NCBI GenBank assembly: GCA_026182355.1
Contig: JAPFBL010000070.1
Span: forward strand, 1,573,501 to 1,637,500
DNA: 64,000 bases
Origin: Hermatobates lingyangjiaoensis
Taxonomy: Eukaryota; Arthropoda; Insecta; Hemiptera; Hermatobatidae
Reading direction: 5' to 3'
The notes beneath the pieces were generated by a model. The model was not told the origin of the DNA, did no database searches, and saw only the letters and a program-made list of their open reading frames with translations. This document shows, piece by piece, positions 22,238-34,045 of the stretch. Numbering within the stretch: the stretch's first letter is position 1; every line of letters starts with the position of its first letter. A program made the translations under genes and the position numbers.

Positions 22238-23591
22238 AAAAACAACACACACAATCACAATCACAATGAAACACGTAATGGACATTTATGTTTTAGTTGT
22301 TTTTTTTTTATTTGTGGGTGTGCTTCATATTTATATTTATGAGCGTGTGCTTTGTATGATTTCAATGTAAAGAGTGTTAGTAATCAATTCTTATAACGGT
22401 TATATTTGTTAACTATTTTCTCAGCACCTGCATCTTTTAAATCTCACTTATTTATTAACGAATTAGTTCTGTTTCACATATCTAGCTATTTTAGCTTTAA
22501 CAAGTAACTGTCGAAGATTGTTATATGATTCAATTCAAGAGTGGACGATATTTAACAAATCACAATGCTCATAACAATAATAATGCATTTAATATCTATA
22601 GTGCTGAAAACTTTAGAAATAAAACATAATTTTAAGTAATTGTGTGAGAAAAAATGTCCTCTTAAATATTAATGTTGATCCAATTTGGTTTTGTCATCCA
22701 AACCTTTAGAAAGTACATAAAATATTTAGAAAGTATATGTCTCTTTCTGATCTTTGTTGAAATATAGTTTGTAGTTCTATTTCCTTCAGTCTTTCCTTTC
22801 TTTTCTTTTTAAGTTCTTCTATATAGTCAAATTAATTACTTTCTCCAATCTAACTTCAATAAATTGTGTGTAAAATCCGTCCAATTTTGAAATTAAATTA
22901 AGACTATTTAATAAATACTAAGTTATGTAATCAGACCTCACAATACTTTTAAACTCACCCTCTATGATATTTTAGAATATAGCAGTTTTCAGCTTCACAA
23001 TTTCATCATTTTTGTGTGGTCTGAAAATATTTTAAGCAAACGCATTATAAAGATTTTGAGCAATCCGTTAAAATAATTTAAATATATAAGTGAACTAATG
23101 TATTATACAATACAATAAATTGTTAATTAAAATTATTATTAAAAAAAAGTATATTATATAAATCTTCTGTTAGAAAATACATGAAACAATTTTCCAAGAA
23201 GTTGAAACTTAGGGATATTTATTTTGCCCGAATAACTGTTTTCAACATTTCTGTTAAAATGAAAATTATATGAGTCATAATGCATAAGATCTTTTTACAA
23301 AGCTTTCAGTCTTAGTATCTTAAGATTTATCTTAAGATATATAATATATATTTTGTGTATTCTCATTTATCATGATATAATTTACCCAATAATGTAAATG
23401 CAAAACAAATGTATTTTAGTGGAGGCTAATGGAGAAATTTTCATTTTACTTAGTTCTTATTGTTGCTGTTTTTCACTGAACGCGTTTTTAATAATTCAAA
23501 TGGGTCCATGTTTGTTATTGTATGCTAACAGTATCAATTCTTAAGTTTACCAAATACATGTGCTACTCATGCCAGATAAACGAAATTGGAC
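22237..23591. other. AT-rich stretch without a gene
   Basis: No supportable feature. Confidence 0.5.
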
Positions 23592-23607
23592 GGGGGGGGG
23601 GGGGGGG
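23592..23607. repeat. 16-base poly-G run
   Basis: An uninterrupted G run in strongly AT-rich surroundings. Length may be affected by sequencing. Confidence 0.8.
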
Positions 23608-23708
23608 TTCATGACTAAGGTCGATTTTTTTCTTCTTTTCTGTTACTTAGTCCCTACCAGAAGAAATATGAAATATTCCACTGTGATTATTTTAGATTAT
23701 GTCAGTCT

Positions 23709-23835
23709 GCAGAGGCCAACTTACGAGAGAATATACATAGATCCAATATTAGCCCTTTGTAATACGACAAAATGAACATTAACATTGACAATTCTAAATA
23801 TGACATGCTCAAGTGTATTTAAGTAGGAAAATGTA
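23709..23835 (-). mobile_element. Old, diverged SINE fragment
   Basis: Aligns, with many substitutions, to the 3' half of the SINE family (GCCCTTTGTAATACGACA and CTCAAGTGTATTTAAGTAGG match the family's GCCCTTTGTGATACCACACA and CTCAAGTGTATTTAGAGTAG). The tRNA-like head is absent. Confidence 0.5.
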
Positions 23836-24029
23836 GTATATTTTTATGTGTGGCAGCACTAATGATTATAGCTACAGTGTTTACTGTGTTTTGCGGGTAG
23901 TTACTCAGTGTAAACTTTTGTTAATTAAAGCTTCATCCTCTATGCTGATAATAGTTTGATGTTTCAATCATTACAATTTATATTCATAAAAGTTTTGACA
24001 GTCAAAGCGTCTATAGTTGCAAGATGGAG

Positions 24030-24660
24030 TGACTCCTGAAGCCTGAGATATTTGATGTTGATCCCACGTGAGTCGGTGCCAAAGCAAAATGGAAACATTG
24101 GAAACAAATATTCTTTAATTTCCTGAACCAAGTTGAAAATATTATGGATGAAATTAAGCTGCAAGCATTATGTAATTATGTATCTGCAAACGTTTATTTG
24201 TACATAAATGACTCTGATAATTACAACGATGTGATGAATACACTGGACTCGCCGTACTGTAGTAAGAGAAACGAAATCCTTACCAGACACTGTTTAGCGT
24301 CAGTGAATCTATCAGTGAATATCTACAAGTATTGAAGCAAATCAGTAAAGATTGCGCGTTCAAGGCTGTAACTGCGGAACTACTTAAAAATGAGTACATA
24401 AGAGATGCCTTCATTGGGTAGTTAAAAAGTTCACGTATTCGGGAACGTCTACTAGAGAATACTACGATAACACTGGAAAATGCCCATTATCAGGCTAGAG
24501 CTTTGGAGTTGGCAGAACATCACTCTGTTCTACTTAAACACAGCTAATTCGACACCCGTGTCGGCGATCAGACAGCCAGAAAACAACGTTGAGGAAGCTC
24601 AATCAGCAGCGGCTGCTCACTCTCGCATTTCAATGTTTTTCAATATTATAACCTCATTAG
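24030..24660 (+). pseudogene. Ty3/Gypsy gag fragment, frameshifted
   Basis: Spliced across frame breaks, the plus strand shows PEIFDVDPRE, a KWKHWKQIFFNFL segment, NEILTRHCL, then SISEYLQVLKQISKDCAFKA, IRDAFI with a stop, SSRIRERLLENTTITLENAH and ARALELAEHHS. The order (P..FD.DP, W..W...F..F, R..L, L..L...C.F, IRDAFI..L.S..IR.RLLE) is that of Gypsy-type capsid proteins. Stops and shifts after the RHCL segment and at 24420 make it non-functional. Protease and RT are not found downstream, so the element is truncated. Confidence 0.75.
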
Positions 24661-24669
24661 GTGACTAGT

Positions 24670-25391
24670 AATTAAGTCAAGATCAATTAATCCTAATATT
24701 TTAAGAAAATGAAATCAGTTATTCATTATACTTTTAATAGATTTTTCTGAATTCTCATTTAAAATTGCATTAAATCACAAAAAAAAAAAAAAAAAATTGT
24801 GACATTTCTGTACCTATGGAATGTCTAATGTTTTTGAAGTTATTTCAATAAATAATAAGTTTATATCTAAATTGAATCCAGCCTGCAAAAGCCAAGTTCT
24901 CTGAAAGATTCCCACCTGCTCTCTGAATACAAAACAACCTAAGAACGTTATTTATTTGAATGCCTTTTCAATTTCCTCATTTCTTATTATATATTGTAAA
25001 AACTACATTCCTTTTTCATCATTAAATATTTATTTTTTGAAGCGTTTTAGTAACTTGTTGTTTTTCTGTAAAATTCAATGAATAATATATTAAAAAAATT
25101 AACTTTTAACACTATTTTACACTAATTTAATTTTACTGCTTTTCATTATTTTTACACTGTTTCTTTGATTTATATTTCTTTCTGTTAATCATTTAATTGT
25201 TTAACATAATTTAGTAAGTAACTAATATATATGTTACTACATTGTATAGCCAATAAGACATTTTGAAAGGTTTCAAATTTCTTTAAAGAGATTGTAATCT
25301 TGAAGATATATGTATCAGTTATTACATGGTATTTATATCGTGTGAGAATAATTAGAAGTCCCCGCATATCAATAACCTATAGAACCATTTC
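24670..25391. other. AT-rich stretch without a gene
   Basis: Contains an A run near 24779-24797. Nothing else is supported. Confidence 0.5.
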
Positions 25392-25416
25392 GTTTCGAGT
25401 ATATAGTGTTCTTCAG
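25392..25416 (-). ncRNA. Weak hammerhead-like motif
   Basis: CTGAAGA and GAAAC are spaced as in the others, but stem II does not pair well and stem I is shifted by one base. Confidence 0.2.
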
Positions 25417-28095
25417 GTTGCATCAACAGTTATAACATATCAAAAAACACTCTTTTCACCCATGAGTGATTTATTTTAAACATGAGATCTTTTGATCATC
25501 ACAACTATAAATGATACCCCCAGAAGAACACAATGTGTTAAAATGGTTAATAATATATGACAATGAATTTGAAGGCTAAAGATTTTTCTCAACCAACACT
25601 GATGTAATCTGGTAAGAATACACAAAACATTTGATTTTACATTTATAAGTTTTGCCTGATAATTGATATGCTTCATATAATTATAATAATATACTAATTA
25701 GTTAAAATTATATTAATTAACATTAGTATAATTAGTCCTATATCTAATATAAGTTCAATTTGTTATCATTGAATTTTCAATTTTGATCTGGTAGTAATCA
25801 TTCTTTACTGGTAAGGAATAGTGTATGTTCAAAGTTTTTAATTGAATAAAAATATTCTGTTATGAATAGTTTAAGGAATAAAAAAAATTATAGTTTTGAA
25901 TTATAAAGTGTGGCTGTTCATTGTTTACAAGACACAAGAAGTTACATCTGAGTTTATCGAAAGTTAGTGCTGCTGCACTAGAATTTAAACTACTCAACTT
26001 CAATTAAGTAAATAGTTGTGATGATTGATGGCGTAGAGTGATAACGATCGCATTGGGACTAATCGCAGGAGCATCCTGCGGGTAACTACTCAGGCAAGAA
26101 GACCTATTAACTCTCAGTCTACCAATAACTTCTGTGAGAACCAATTTATTAGAATCTTCCCTTCCACGTGACATTTAGATAGCAAAGACGGTCATCTCCT
26201 AGAAGAAAGAAAAGCCAAATCGAGAAAAAAAGAAAACATGTCAAGCAGTAGCTTTCAAATTAATGCAGTTAATCAAATTTTAAAGAAGTAATGCCAATAA
26301 ATAAAAAATACTACTCGGTGAATCTGTATAAATATATATAATTATGTCATTCATGAGATGTCATTTGGTGATTTTCTTTTGGAATGAAACCCCTTTGAGA
26401 AATAGTCACTGAAATTGCTGGTCGCTATTTATAGTAACAGTATCGTAAAAAGCACACATTATTAGAATTAACAACATTTAGTTTATAGATAAATATATTT
26501 TCTTTGTATGTTTTTGTAATCTATGGCATAATAGTTCAATGCTTAAATTTCTACTTGATAATTTTCGTTATAATAATTATCATAATATCATAATTAATAT
26601 CAAAATATCATATCATAACACGACTTCTCCTATCTGCCAGATGGACTATCATCAGTGCATGGATCTGGAAGAACGTAACTTTCAGGCAAACAATGAAAGT
26701 AAATCATTGTACCCTTGTGGCTAAAATTGAGAGCTAACAAACAAATCAGTTATATTTCTTGCTAATAGAATTCCATTGGACGCAAAATCTTTTAAATATA
26801 GACAGTAAGAATAACACGATATTTACACGTCACTAATTTTATCTTATTATTTTGTAATCAAACCTGACCATACAGATCTAGTCGTAATAAAAATTTTTAT
26901 AAAATGTATTTAGGGGACCTTAAATGTAAGAACTGTAAATATCATAATGATTTAAGATTTTTTCTGAGAATTCTTTTTTGTCATCATTAGAATTTACGTT
27001 CAGAAAACTACACCTTATGCTAAAAATAATATAGCCAATGAGAGATCTGATCTTAAAACTATTTGGCGTTTCAGCAGTGCTTTAGAAATCCAATGAGAAG
27101 AAAGTTTCCTAAAATCAAGATCTTCAGTTAGAACTAAAAAACCAACCCAGCTGTCTCAACACTTTATTGGCAATCCAAATTACTTTTAATCTTATTGAAA
27201 AATCAAGATTATTGAAAATTGAAAATACTTTTCAATCTTATTCAAAATTATTCCTGATAATCTCAATATTCAGAACATGTTTTAAAGTGGGTGACTTTTC
27301 TCTTCTTAGTTAATCATTAAGCCATTCCTAACAATCATTAAATACCTTCATTGAACTGTAAACAACGGATCTAGAAGGTGAATAGCCTTCGTAAAGATTT
27401 TGCAAAGTTTCAATATTTTCTATCAGTTTTATTCATATTTTTGCAGAAATTTGATATTTGTGCGGACTTCAAATCGTGGAGAACTCATTTTTCGGTGGAA
27501 TACCAAAAAAGTGTATTATGCAATGTGTACATAACTTTTACACATAAGAAAGCTAGATGACAAAACTTGTAAAATTTTTCATATGTAGTTATGAATAACT
27601 AATCATTTTGTTGGACTAGTTTGAAACGTTTGAATTAATGGGAGTTCTCTTAGAACCATTTGAAGAGCCTTGATTACAATTTATTTTTAAATAAATGAGG
27701 TGAAAAGAGGTTATTATTTAGTGACGTTCATTCATACTATCTAGTAATAATTATACCCTATTTATTTTTTGAAAAGAAATTATTAAAAAATAAATAATAA
27801 TAAAATAAAATTATTCTATAAAGTATAATTATAACTTATAAAATTTGAATTTTATATCGTATACCAATGTATACACAAATTTATAATTTTATTATTAGCC
27901 CTTGAAGAGTTGAACTCAATGATTAGTACTTAATGTTGTTTAGTTGAATAATTGAACACCACAGAATAATGTTAACAAATAATTCAAAAATATTTCACAT
28001 AAAAATTAATGAACTATTTAGAAAGGACGGAAATAATAATTTTCAAAAAAATGTTGCTTGAATAATTTTAAATTAAAATGAAATATTTAAGAGGT
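25417..28095. other. AT-rich stretch without a gene
   Basis: A more balanced block at about 26020-26200 (GATGGCGTAGAGTGATAACG onward) could be an unrecognised SINE-like piece, but no B box is visible. The rest has no supportable feature. Confidence 0.4.
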
Positions 28096-28099
28096 CGGT

Positions 28100-28290
28100 A
28101 GGTAATGCAGTTTGGGAGGAGAGAGAGAGTTTTTCATAAGGCAGAGGAAGGGGAAGCTAGGACAATGAAAAGGGTTGGTTGGTTCTGAGTGCAAATGAGA
28201 CCCATTGTGATAGGCAGTGGTTCTACTCGCCACCTCGTCCTTCTAAATTGACTTCAAACACCACCTAAACCGACGCCAGCAAAATCTCTC
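28100..28290. other. GC-richer block, unrecognised
   Basis: About 190 bases with much higher GC than the flanks, including a GA-rich run. The minus strand has a short open segment, but no domain is recognised. Probably a transposon scrap. Confidence 0.3.
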
Positions 28291-28979
28291 ATTTATTTAC
28301 TTATCAATTTCTTTTCCTCTAAAACAATAATATAAGTTTATTTCGTAGTATTTATGCTAAAAAAATTTTTTCAATCAATTCTAAAATGTAGTTTATACGA
28401 TTTTGCAATCAGTTAGAACTAAAAATAATGGTAAAAAGATTTATGATATGATATTTATTTTTTTAAAGAATAAAAAAAGAAAGAAAATATAGAATTAATT
28501 TCAAATGAATTTCATGAAAATACTTATTAAATTTAACCAATTCTGACCGTTGGAATAAACATTTACTTCAACTTAATACTTACTTACATACTTCATACTT
28601 AAACATAATACTCAACTTAGAGTAATACTACTGTATATCCTACTTGTCCGATTTGTTTAAAATAACCTTAAAAATGTGTTGGTCAATTTAATGATGTAAT
28701 TACAGAAAATATTTGAAAGGTTAAGGTGACTATGTTATGACTTTAAATTTCACCCTTTCAAACTTGTTTGTCTGCGTTCTCTTTTTTTAAACTATGGCTT
28801 TTTAAACACTGCTTTATGCTATCGTAAAAAATGAGTTTAACTAAACACAAGACTAATACAAGTATATATGATATTAATAGTTATAAGTTTACAAAGTAAG
28901 GAAGGTGAGAAATATATTACAATATTGTCATACTCGTATTTACAAGATATTACATTTAATAGATTATTTTTTTGATTAT

Positions 28980-29160
28980 CAAAAAAATATATATTATAAA
29001 AAATATATATTATAAAAAATATATATGAGGAATATTTAAATATTTATATATAAATATTATCGAATATTTAAATATTTATGTATAAATATTCTTGAATAAT
29101 TAAATATTTATATATAAATATTTTTGAATACTTAAATATTTATGAAAAATATTTAAAATA
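28980..29160. repeat. AT-rich tandem repeats, 18-bp then 32-bp units
   Basis: About three copies of an 18-bp unit (ATATATATTATAAAAA) are followed from about 29031 by four diverged copies of a 32-bp unit built on AATATTTAAATATTTATATA. Confidence 0.75.
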
Positions 29161-29637
29161 GGAGTAAAAAAATATATTATTCCTATCAACCACAAGCTAC
29201 CCTTCCAGGTTCACTATTATAAATATTGGTTAACAGATATAAAATATTATCAGATATAAAATATGATATGTTTTCAGGTTTTGCAAAAATAAGAAATAAA
29301 TAAACATTTGAATAAAAAAAAAAGGCTCAACACTTATCTCATGACTTACGCTGATTGAACACTGTATTATTTTAATTCCATTATCTAATAAAGATTCAAT
29401 TCAATTTTAATACTATAAAATTAATTAATTTTTTTTTAAATGGAGCAATTTAAAAACAAAGCAGTATTTAACAATAACTCAAACAATATTAAACTGTTAT
29501 TAATATTAGTCTTGTCTAATCAACAATCAATATATATATATATATATACTAAATCTAAGAAACGGTCCACAAGGGCTATAAAGCTTTAAACTACACAAAG
29601 AACGACACAGAAAAAAGAATAAATAGAACACTTACAG

Positions 29638-29715
29638 AATTCAATATTTCGAACTGTTGTTCTTCCTCTCTTCTAGTCTAGTCCTGATGACGAACAACAG
29701 TTCGAAATATAGAAT
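29638..29715. repeat. Inverted repeat with hammerhead-like core
   Basis: Arms GAATTCAATATTTCGAACTG and CAGTTCGAAATATAGAATT surround 29684-29708: CTGATGA, C, GAAC-AACA-GTTC, GAAAT. Stem II is perfect. The base after GAAA is T and stem I is not clear. Confidence 0.5.
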
Positions 29716-29785
29716 TTTGTAAGTGTTCTTTTACAAAATTGTAAAAAAGTAAGTGTAAATAAAAGAACACTTACAGAATTCATTG

Positions 29786-31009
29786 CTAGATAGATAGATA
29801 TAGTAGCAAATGTACCCGTTTTTGACGGAATCAGAAATTCTATTATACTTGGTATTCCAATATCATTAGACATTATAGAATAGTAGAAAATACCATTATT
29901 AGTACAGTGTTAAGCAAATGCCTCTGTATACACTTCATTAGCTGTCTGGCCTTCAGGTTCATGAAGGACAAACAAATGAAACCTCTGATTCTTGAGAAAG
30001 TTAACCACAGTTGACCATGTAAGAAAAACTTGGTCTCGCTAACTTGAATTCCTGCGTTAGATAAGTTTCTCCTTGCGACTTAGTTACCGTCATTACGAAA
30101 TAGACTCTGATGGGCCTTTACAATCGTTTCAATGGTAACATACAGTGGTTCGGAATCAATGGCATACGTGGTATAAACACAGACTCCCCAATACCACACC
30201 CAGTTATGACGTCTGTCTCAATGCCATATGTCTGCAGAGCACGAACTCAGAGTCGTGTCCCGTTGCACAGTTTTGGGGCACTCACGTTTCGTAACATGAA
30301 ATTTGTTGCTGCTACTAAATTGCAGCATGATTGGTGCTCCTACTTTAAGTTTTTACTCATGAGCAGGCTGTCCAGGAGAAATAAATTCAGAGTCAAGAAA
30401 TTCAGTTAGATAATGAACTGCTTCCTCATCACTAATCACACTCTTTACTGACTTGTAAGTTCTTTCCTCGGCTTGATATAGCGTAGGATCTTGTTTGTTG
30501 ATTTTTCATGCCTGTTCATATTAAGGGTTGAGAATTGCTCGTTGACAAAACTAATTATTTTGAATAGATAGTACAGCCTCAACTCTGGGAAACACCTTTT
30601 CAATTATGTAAATACGCAATATATTCATATGCTCAAATGAAATTAAAATCAACTGACAATACCTACTTGATATATCTGTGTATTTTCAAAATAAACATGT
30701 CTGTGAAGTTAGCAAAATACAGCTTAAAGCCCCATAATTACGCTTTTGCACTGAATTATCAATCTATTCAGAGCCTATAGTGTATGTTAAGCAAACACAA
30801 GTCTACTGTCAAAGTTTCAGCTTGATATGTCTTATGGTGGCTGAGTTTACTTGTAACAAAATTTTTCTGACAACCGACAAATCGACAAACTGACAGAAAT
30901 TTTTCTAAGGATGGATTCGGTTTCTCCAATGTGTGAAACGTAAAGAAAACTTGAAATTAGTCAATTCTAAGCAATGTACAGACAAAACAAATTCTTTTAT
31001 TTATATAGA
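29786..31009 (-). mobile_element. Helitron, internally deleted
   Basis: Minus strand 5' end at 31009 reads TCTATATAAATAAAAG after an A, and goes on to TTTGTCTGTAC, a familiar Helitron 5' end with A|T insertion. A helicase C-terminal frame follows (see 29910-30500). A possible 3' end is CTAG at 29786-29789 with a small hairpin (CCGT/ACGG) some 30 bases before it. The base after CTAG is C and not the expected T, so that end is uncertain. Confidence 0.7.
29910..30500 (-). pseudogene. Helitron helicase C-terminus
   Basis: Minus-strand segments in order: DPTLYQAEERTY, YLTEFLDSEFISPGQPAHE, LKLKVGAPIML, LCNGTRL (near 30250-30270), an IPRMPLIPNH-type segment, MTVTKSQGETY (near 30050-30090), FSYMVNCG, then a C-terminal NEVYTEAFA before the stop at 29910. 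These match the Pif1-like helicase end of Helitron Rep-helicase proteins, which unwind DNA during rolling-circle transposition (LKvGapImL, LCNGTRL, MT..KSQGQT, N.VY.E). Stops and frame changes, for example after LCNGTRL, and the absent Rep domain show it is dead. Confidence 0.85.
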
Positions 31010-33720
31010 TAACTGAAATAGAGTAATCATCTTGAAGCATTTTTCAGATTTGTATAGAATTTTTCATATGTGTTTGGTGTGGTTAAATGGTTTAGTGAGA
31101 ATTCAATATTATGTGGACACGGCTCAGCCACACTGTTTAACTATCGGCTTGTTATTGCATCCAAAAATAAACCTTATGGTGTAGATGAGCTGAGTACTTT
31201 TTAGACACTACTGTATCTTTAAAATAATTCTTTATTCTCTATTACGTTTTTCAATATTTTTATTTTAAAATAATCGACTACGGTGATCAAAAAATATTTT
31301 ATTTCATGATTTTAAGAGAATTATGAGTTTTGGGATAACGATTTATGAATTTTCTTCCCTGTTTATATGTGCATATTTTATTAAATCATAAAGCTGTAAC
31401 ATTTGGCAAATTGTAATGAAATTTTATAGCTGTATAAATCATACTTTGGAAATCAACTTTATTATATTCACCTAATTTTCGTTAAGTACATTACGTAATT
31501 TGTCGTTTATTATGCAAAAAAAAACACTACTTCAAACCAAAATTTTCCAGTGATTTCACAACTTTTATGTTTATATTAATTGGATAAATCTCATTCAATT
31601 AAAAAATAGCATAAATATGATTATTGAATTATATAATTTTATGAACTTAGAATATTAGAAAATTTAGACTATTAAGAGCAGATATGGCAACTAATAAATC
31701 TAATTAAAGTAACTTTCCACATCGCCATGAAATAATGTTTAGATTGGTTACATCTGCTAAGATAGATTTAAACACTTAATAAAATAATTAACACTTAAAC
31801 TTTAAAAAATTAATATAAATGAAAGTACTAAATTGATTGACTACGAGTTAGATAATATTTTACAGTAGACTTTGATAGCATGCCTACATAGTAGTAAAAC
31901 TAAGTGAAATAAAAAACTAAATTGATTTGCAACGATTGTAACAAATACGTTTACTTATATTAATTTTTAGTGTAGAACACTAAAGTTTTCTGAAAAATAA
32001 TGTCTCAATGTTCATCATTTTGACCTAAGCTGAACAAATTCATTTTGTCTATAGTAAAATTTGCTTTGCAAGATGTATTAGAAGTGTTTATTAGAACTTT
32101 GTACAACTTGCTTACAAAGTTGAAAACTACTTCTATTCCTTTCAATATCAAAAACTAAGTAATAATACATTAATTATTAATAAGTTGATATTGCTTATTA
32201 AATAATAATAATCATGGCAATTAGAGCAATTAAAAATTTATAGCTAATTATTTTAATTATGATCCAAATTGAACTTTAGCAAAAGTATTAAAAGCAATTT
32301 AAGAGACTTAATATATTAAGTAACTTGTTTAAGTTTTCTCATTATGTAAAATCCTTGTTAACGTTGTAATTAAATTTTTAGCAATTTATGAGTTTTATTT
32401 TCAATGGAAGTTAATAGAGAATTTCTTAACAAAATATTAGATCGGATATTTCTTGTTACACTATGTAATAATAAAATCAATGTATATGAAAAAAGATTAA
32501 CTGAAATGAAAGAGAATTAAAAAACAAGCTATTTTAGTTGAACGACTTGTAAGGAATTCTGATGACATTTGAACTAGAGAGGGTGAATCAAATATTAACC
32601 CATCTTAAGTGAATTAGTACTGCAGAAAAGTCTCAGAATATTAGATCATAAAACCTAATTCAAAACTGCAAAGAATAATGTCATGTTGCTTAATTAGCTG
32701 ACGAGAATGTGATGTGAATGATTTTTTACTCTTAGGTTTGTGTGTCACCCAACTGATGTTTGCTTTTGACTCTCATTAAGTTTTATTTTCCTATTTTATA
32801 TTGTGATTTGAACATTGATTGTTATTTTACGTGTTTATTGTGCAACTTTGATAAATATATAATGCTTAAACTAGATTGACAAACAAGAAATCACAAATAA
32901 ATTAGAACACATTTGAAAAAAATAGTAGTAACTCATTATTATATTTCCATTCCCTCATCATCAGGAAAATACATGGGAGTCGCTCCGAAAACAGTTAATC
33001 GTTGTGCCTTTTAAGAAGCTGTCCAGGGACTTGACATAAAAGTATTCAATCTATAATTTTTATTCATTTGATACTTTTTAATTTACTAATTAAATCAACA
33101 TTTTTATTTTTTTTAATGTCACTGTCTGAAGTTTTTTCCAATTATTTGGCTTAAAACGCTATCTAACAATTTGGACAAACCATATGAGGCCGAACCTACG
33201 GAACTCACAATTAAACGTATTGGATATTTATCCTTATGCATCTTGATCAAAATCTTACATATATGGTAAAGAAGACTGTAACATGAACTGGTGGTGCAGT
33301 AACTGTAACAGGATATAAAATAACTTACTGGTTTATTATTAAGACAAATCAAACAACTACATCCGCCTAATATTCGTGTTTGTCTTGCCTGAAAGGACTT
33401 CAATGTCAATATGTGTTGAGTAGTCTATCTTGTCCTGCGGTTGCACTGTTCGAAATAAGTAAAGACTAATCTAACGCATTGAGATTCAAACCAGTAGATG
33501 TGGATCTGTCTTTAGGTTCAGTCCCAGTAATCTATTTTAGTTTTGCCTGCACTCATTACACGGACTATTGGATACTTAAGGACAACCTAAATCTATAGTT
33601 CTAAACATAGTTAAACAATTGAAGACATCTTAGATTAGCGAACTTCATATATATGGTGGTTCAATTATGTAAACAAGGTTTACTACTATATGGCTAGTAT
33701 TTTACCCCATATTTGTAGTG
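31010..33720. other. AT-rich stretch without a gene
   Basis: A fragment of the shared tail repeat (TTTATATTGTGATTTGAACA, compare 47590) lies near 32795-32845. A minus-strand frame at 33119-33409 has no recognised domain. Confidence 0.45.
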
Positions 33721-34045
33721 TAGGTTAGGTTAGGTTGCAGTGGTAGTCCCACAAGGGAACAGACGTAGGCCAAGCATTCGCCCTTTGTGATACCACACAA
33801 TGAAGAATGATTCTACAGTGGGAGTCCTAAATTTTGCCTAACTCAAATGTATTTAGAGTAGGGATCTTTAACGAGTACCTGACATCGTACAGCCTCGGAC
33901 CGACGGTTTAACGTCCTTCTCCGAGGGACGACGTGCTCAGATTTATTCACCTCCCGCGTGAATAAATCGAGGGCCAGGTGAGGATTGAACCCCGGTTCTA
34001 TCAGTTCAGAGGTGAGCACGTAACCAACTGAGCTAGCCTGACCCC
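33721..34045 (-). mobile_element. tRNA-derived SINE with TTAGG tail
   Basis: On the minus strand it starts GGGGTCAGGCTAGCTCAGTT (A box) and has a B box GGTTCAATCC, the common body, and a 3' tail of AACCT units, which reads as TAGGTTAGGTTAGGTT on the plus strand. A 12-bp duplication with one mismatch flanks it (33709-33720, 34046-34057, ATRTTTGTAGTG). The long duplication indicates insertion by LINE machinery. Confidence 0.9.

Noticed and set aside
22053..22342. Open frames on both strands with histidine-threonine and cysteine-valine runs
   Set aside because: They translate the GT/TA microsatellite at 22159-22236 and have no independent coding support.
26020..26200. Second SINE family
   Set aside because: Composition fits, but no B box, tail or target duplication was found.
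29000..29160. CRISPR array
   Set aside because: The regularly spaced units are contiguous, AT-rich and diverged, without unique spacers; the genome is eukaryotic.
29786..29789. CTAG as a secure Helitron 3' end
   Set aside because: The following base is C, not T, and the hairpin is short and somewhat distant; kept only as a possibility.
33718..33736. Interstitial telomere (TTAGG array)
   Set aside because: Only about three units, always at the same end of a SINE; explained as the SINE tail.
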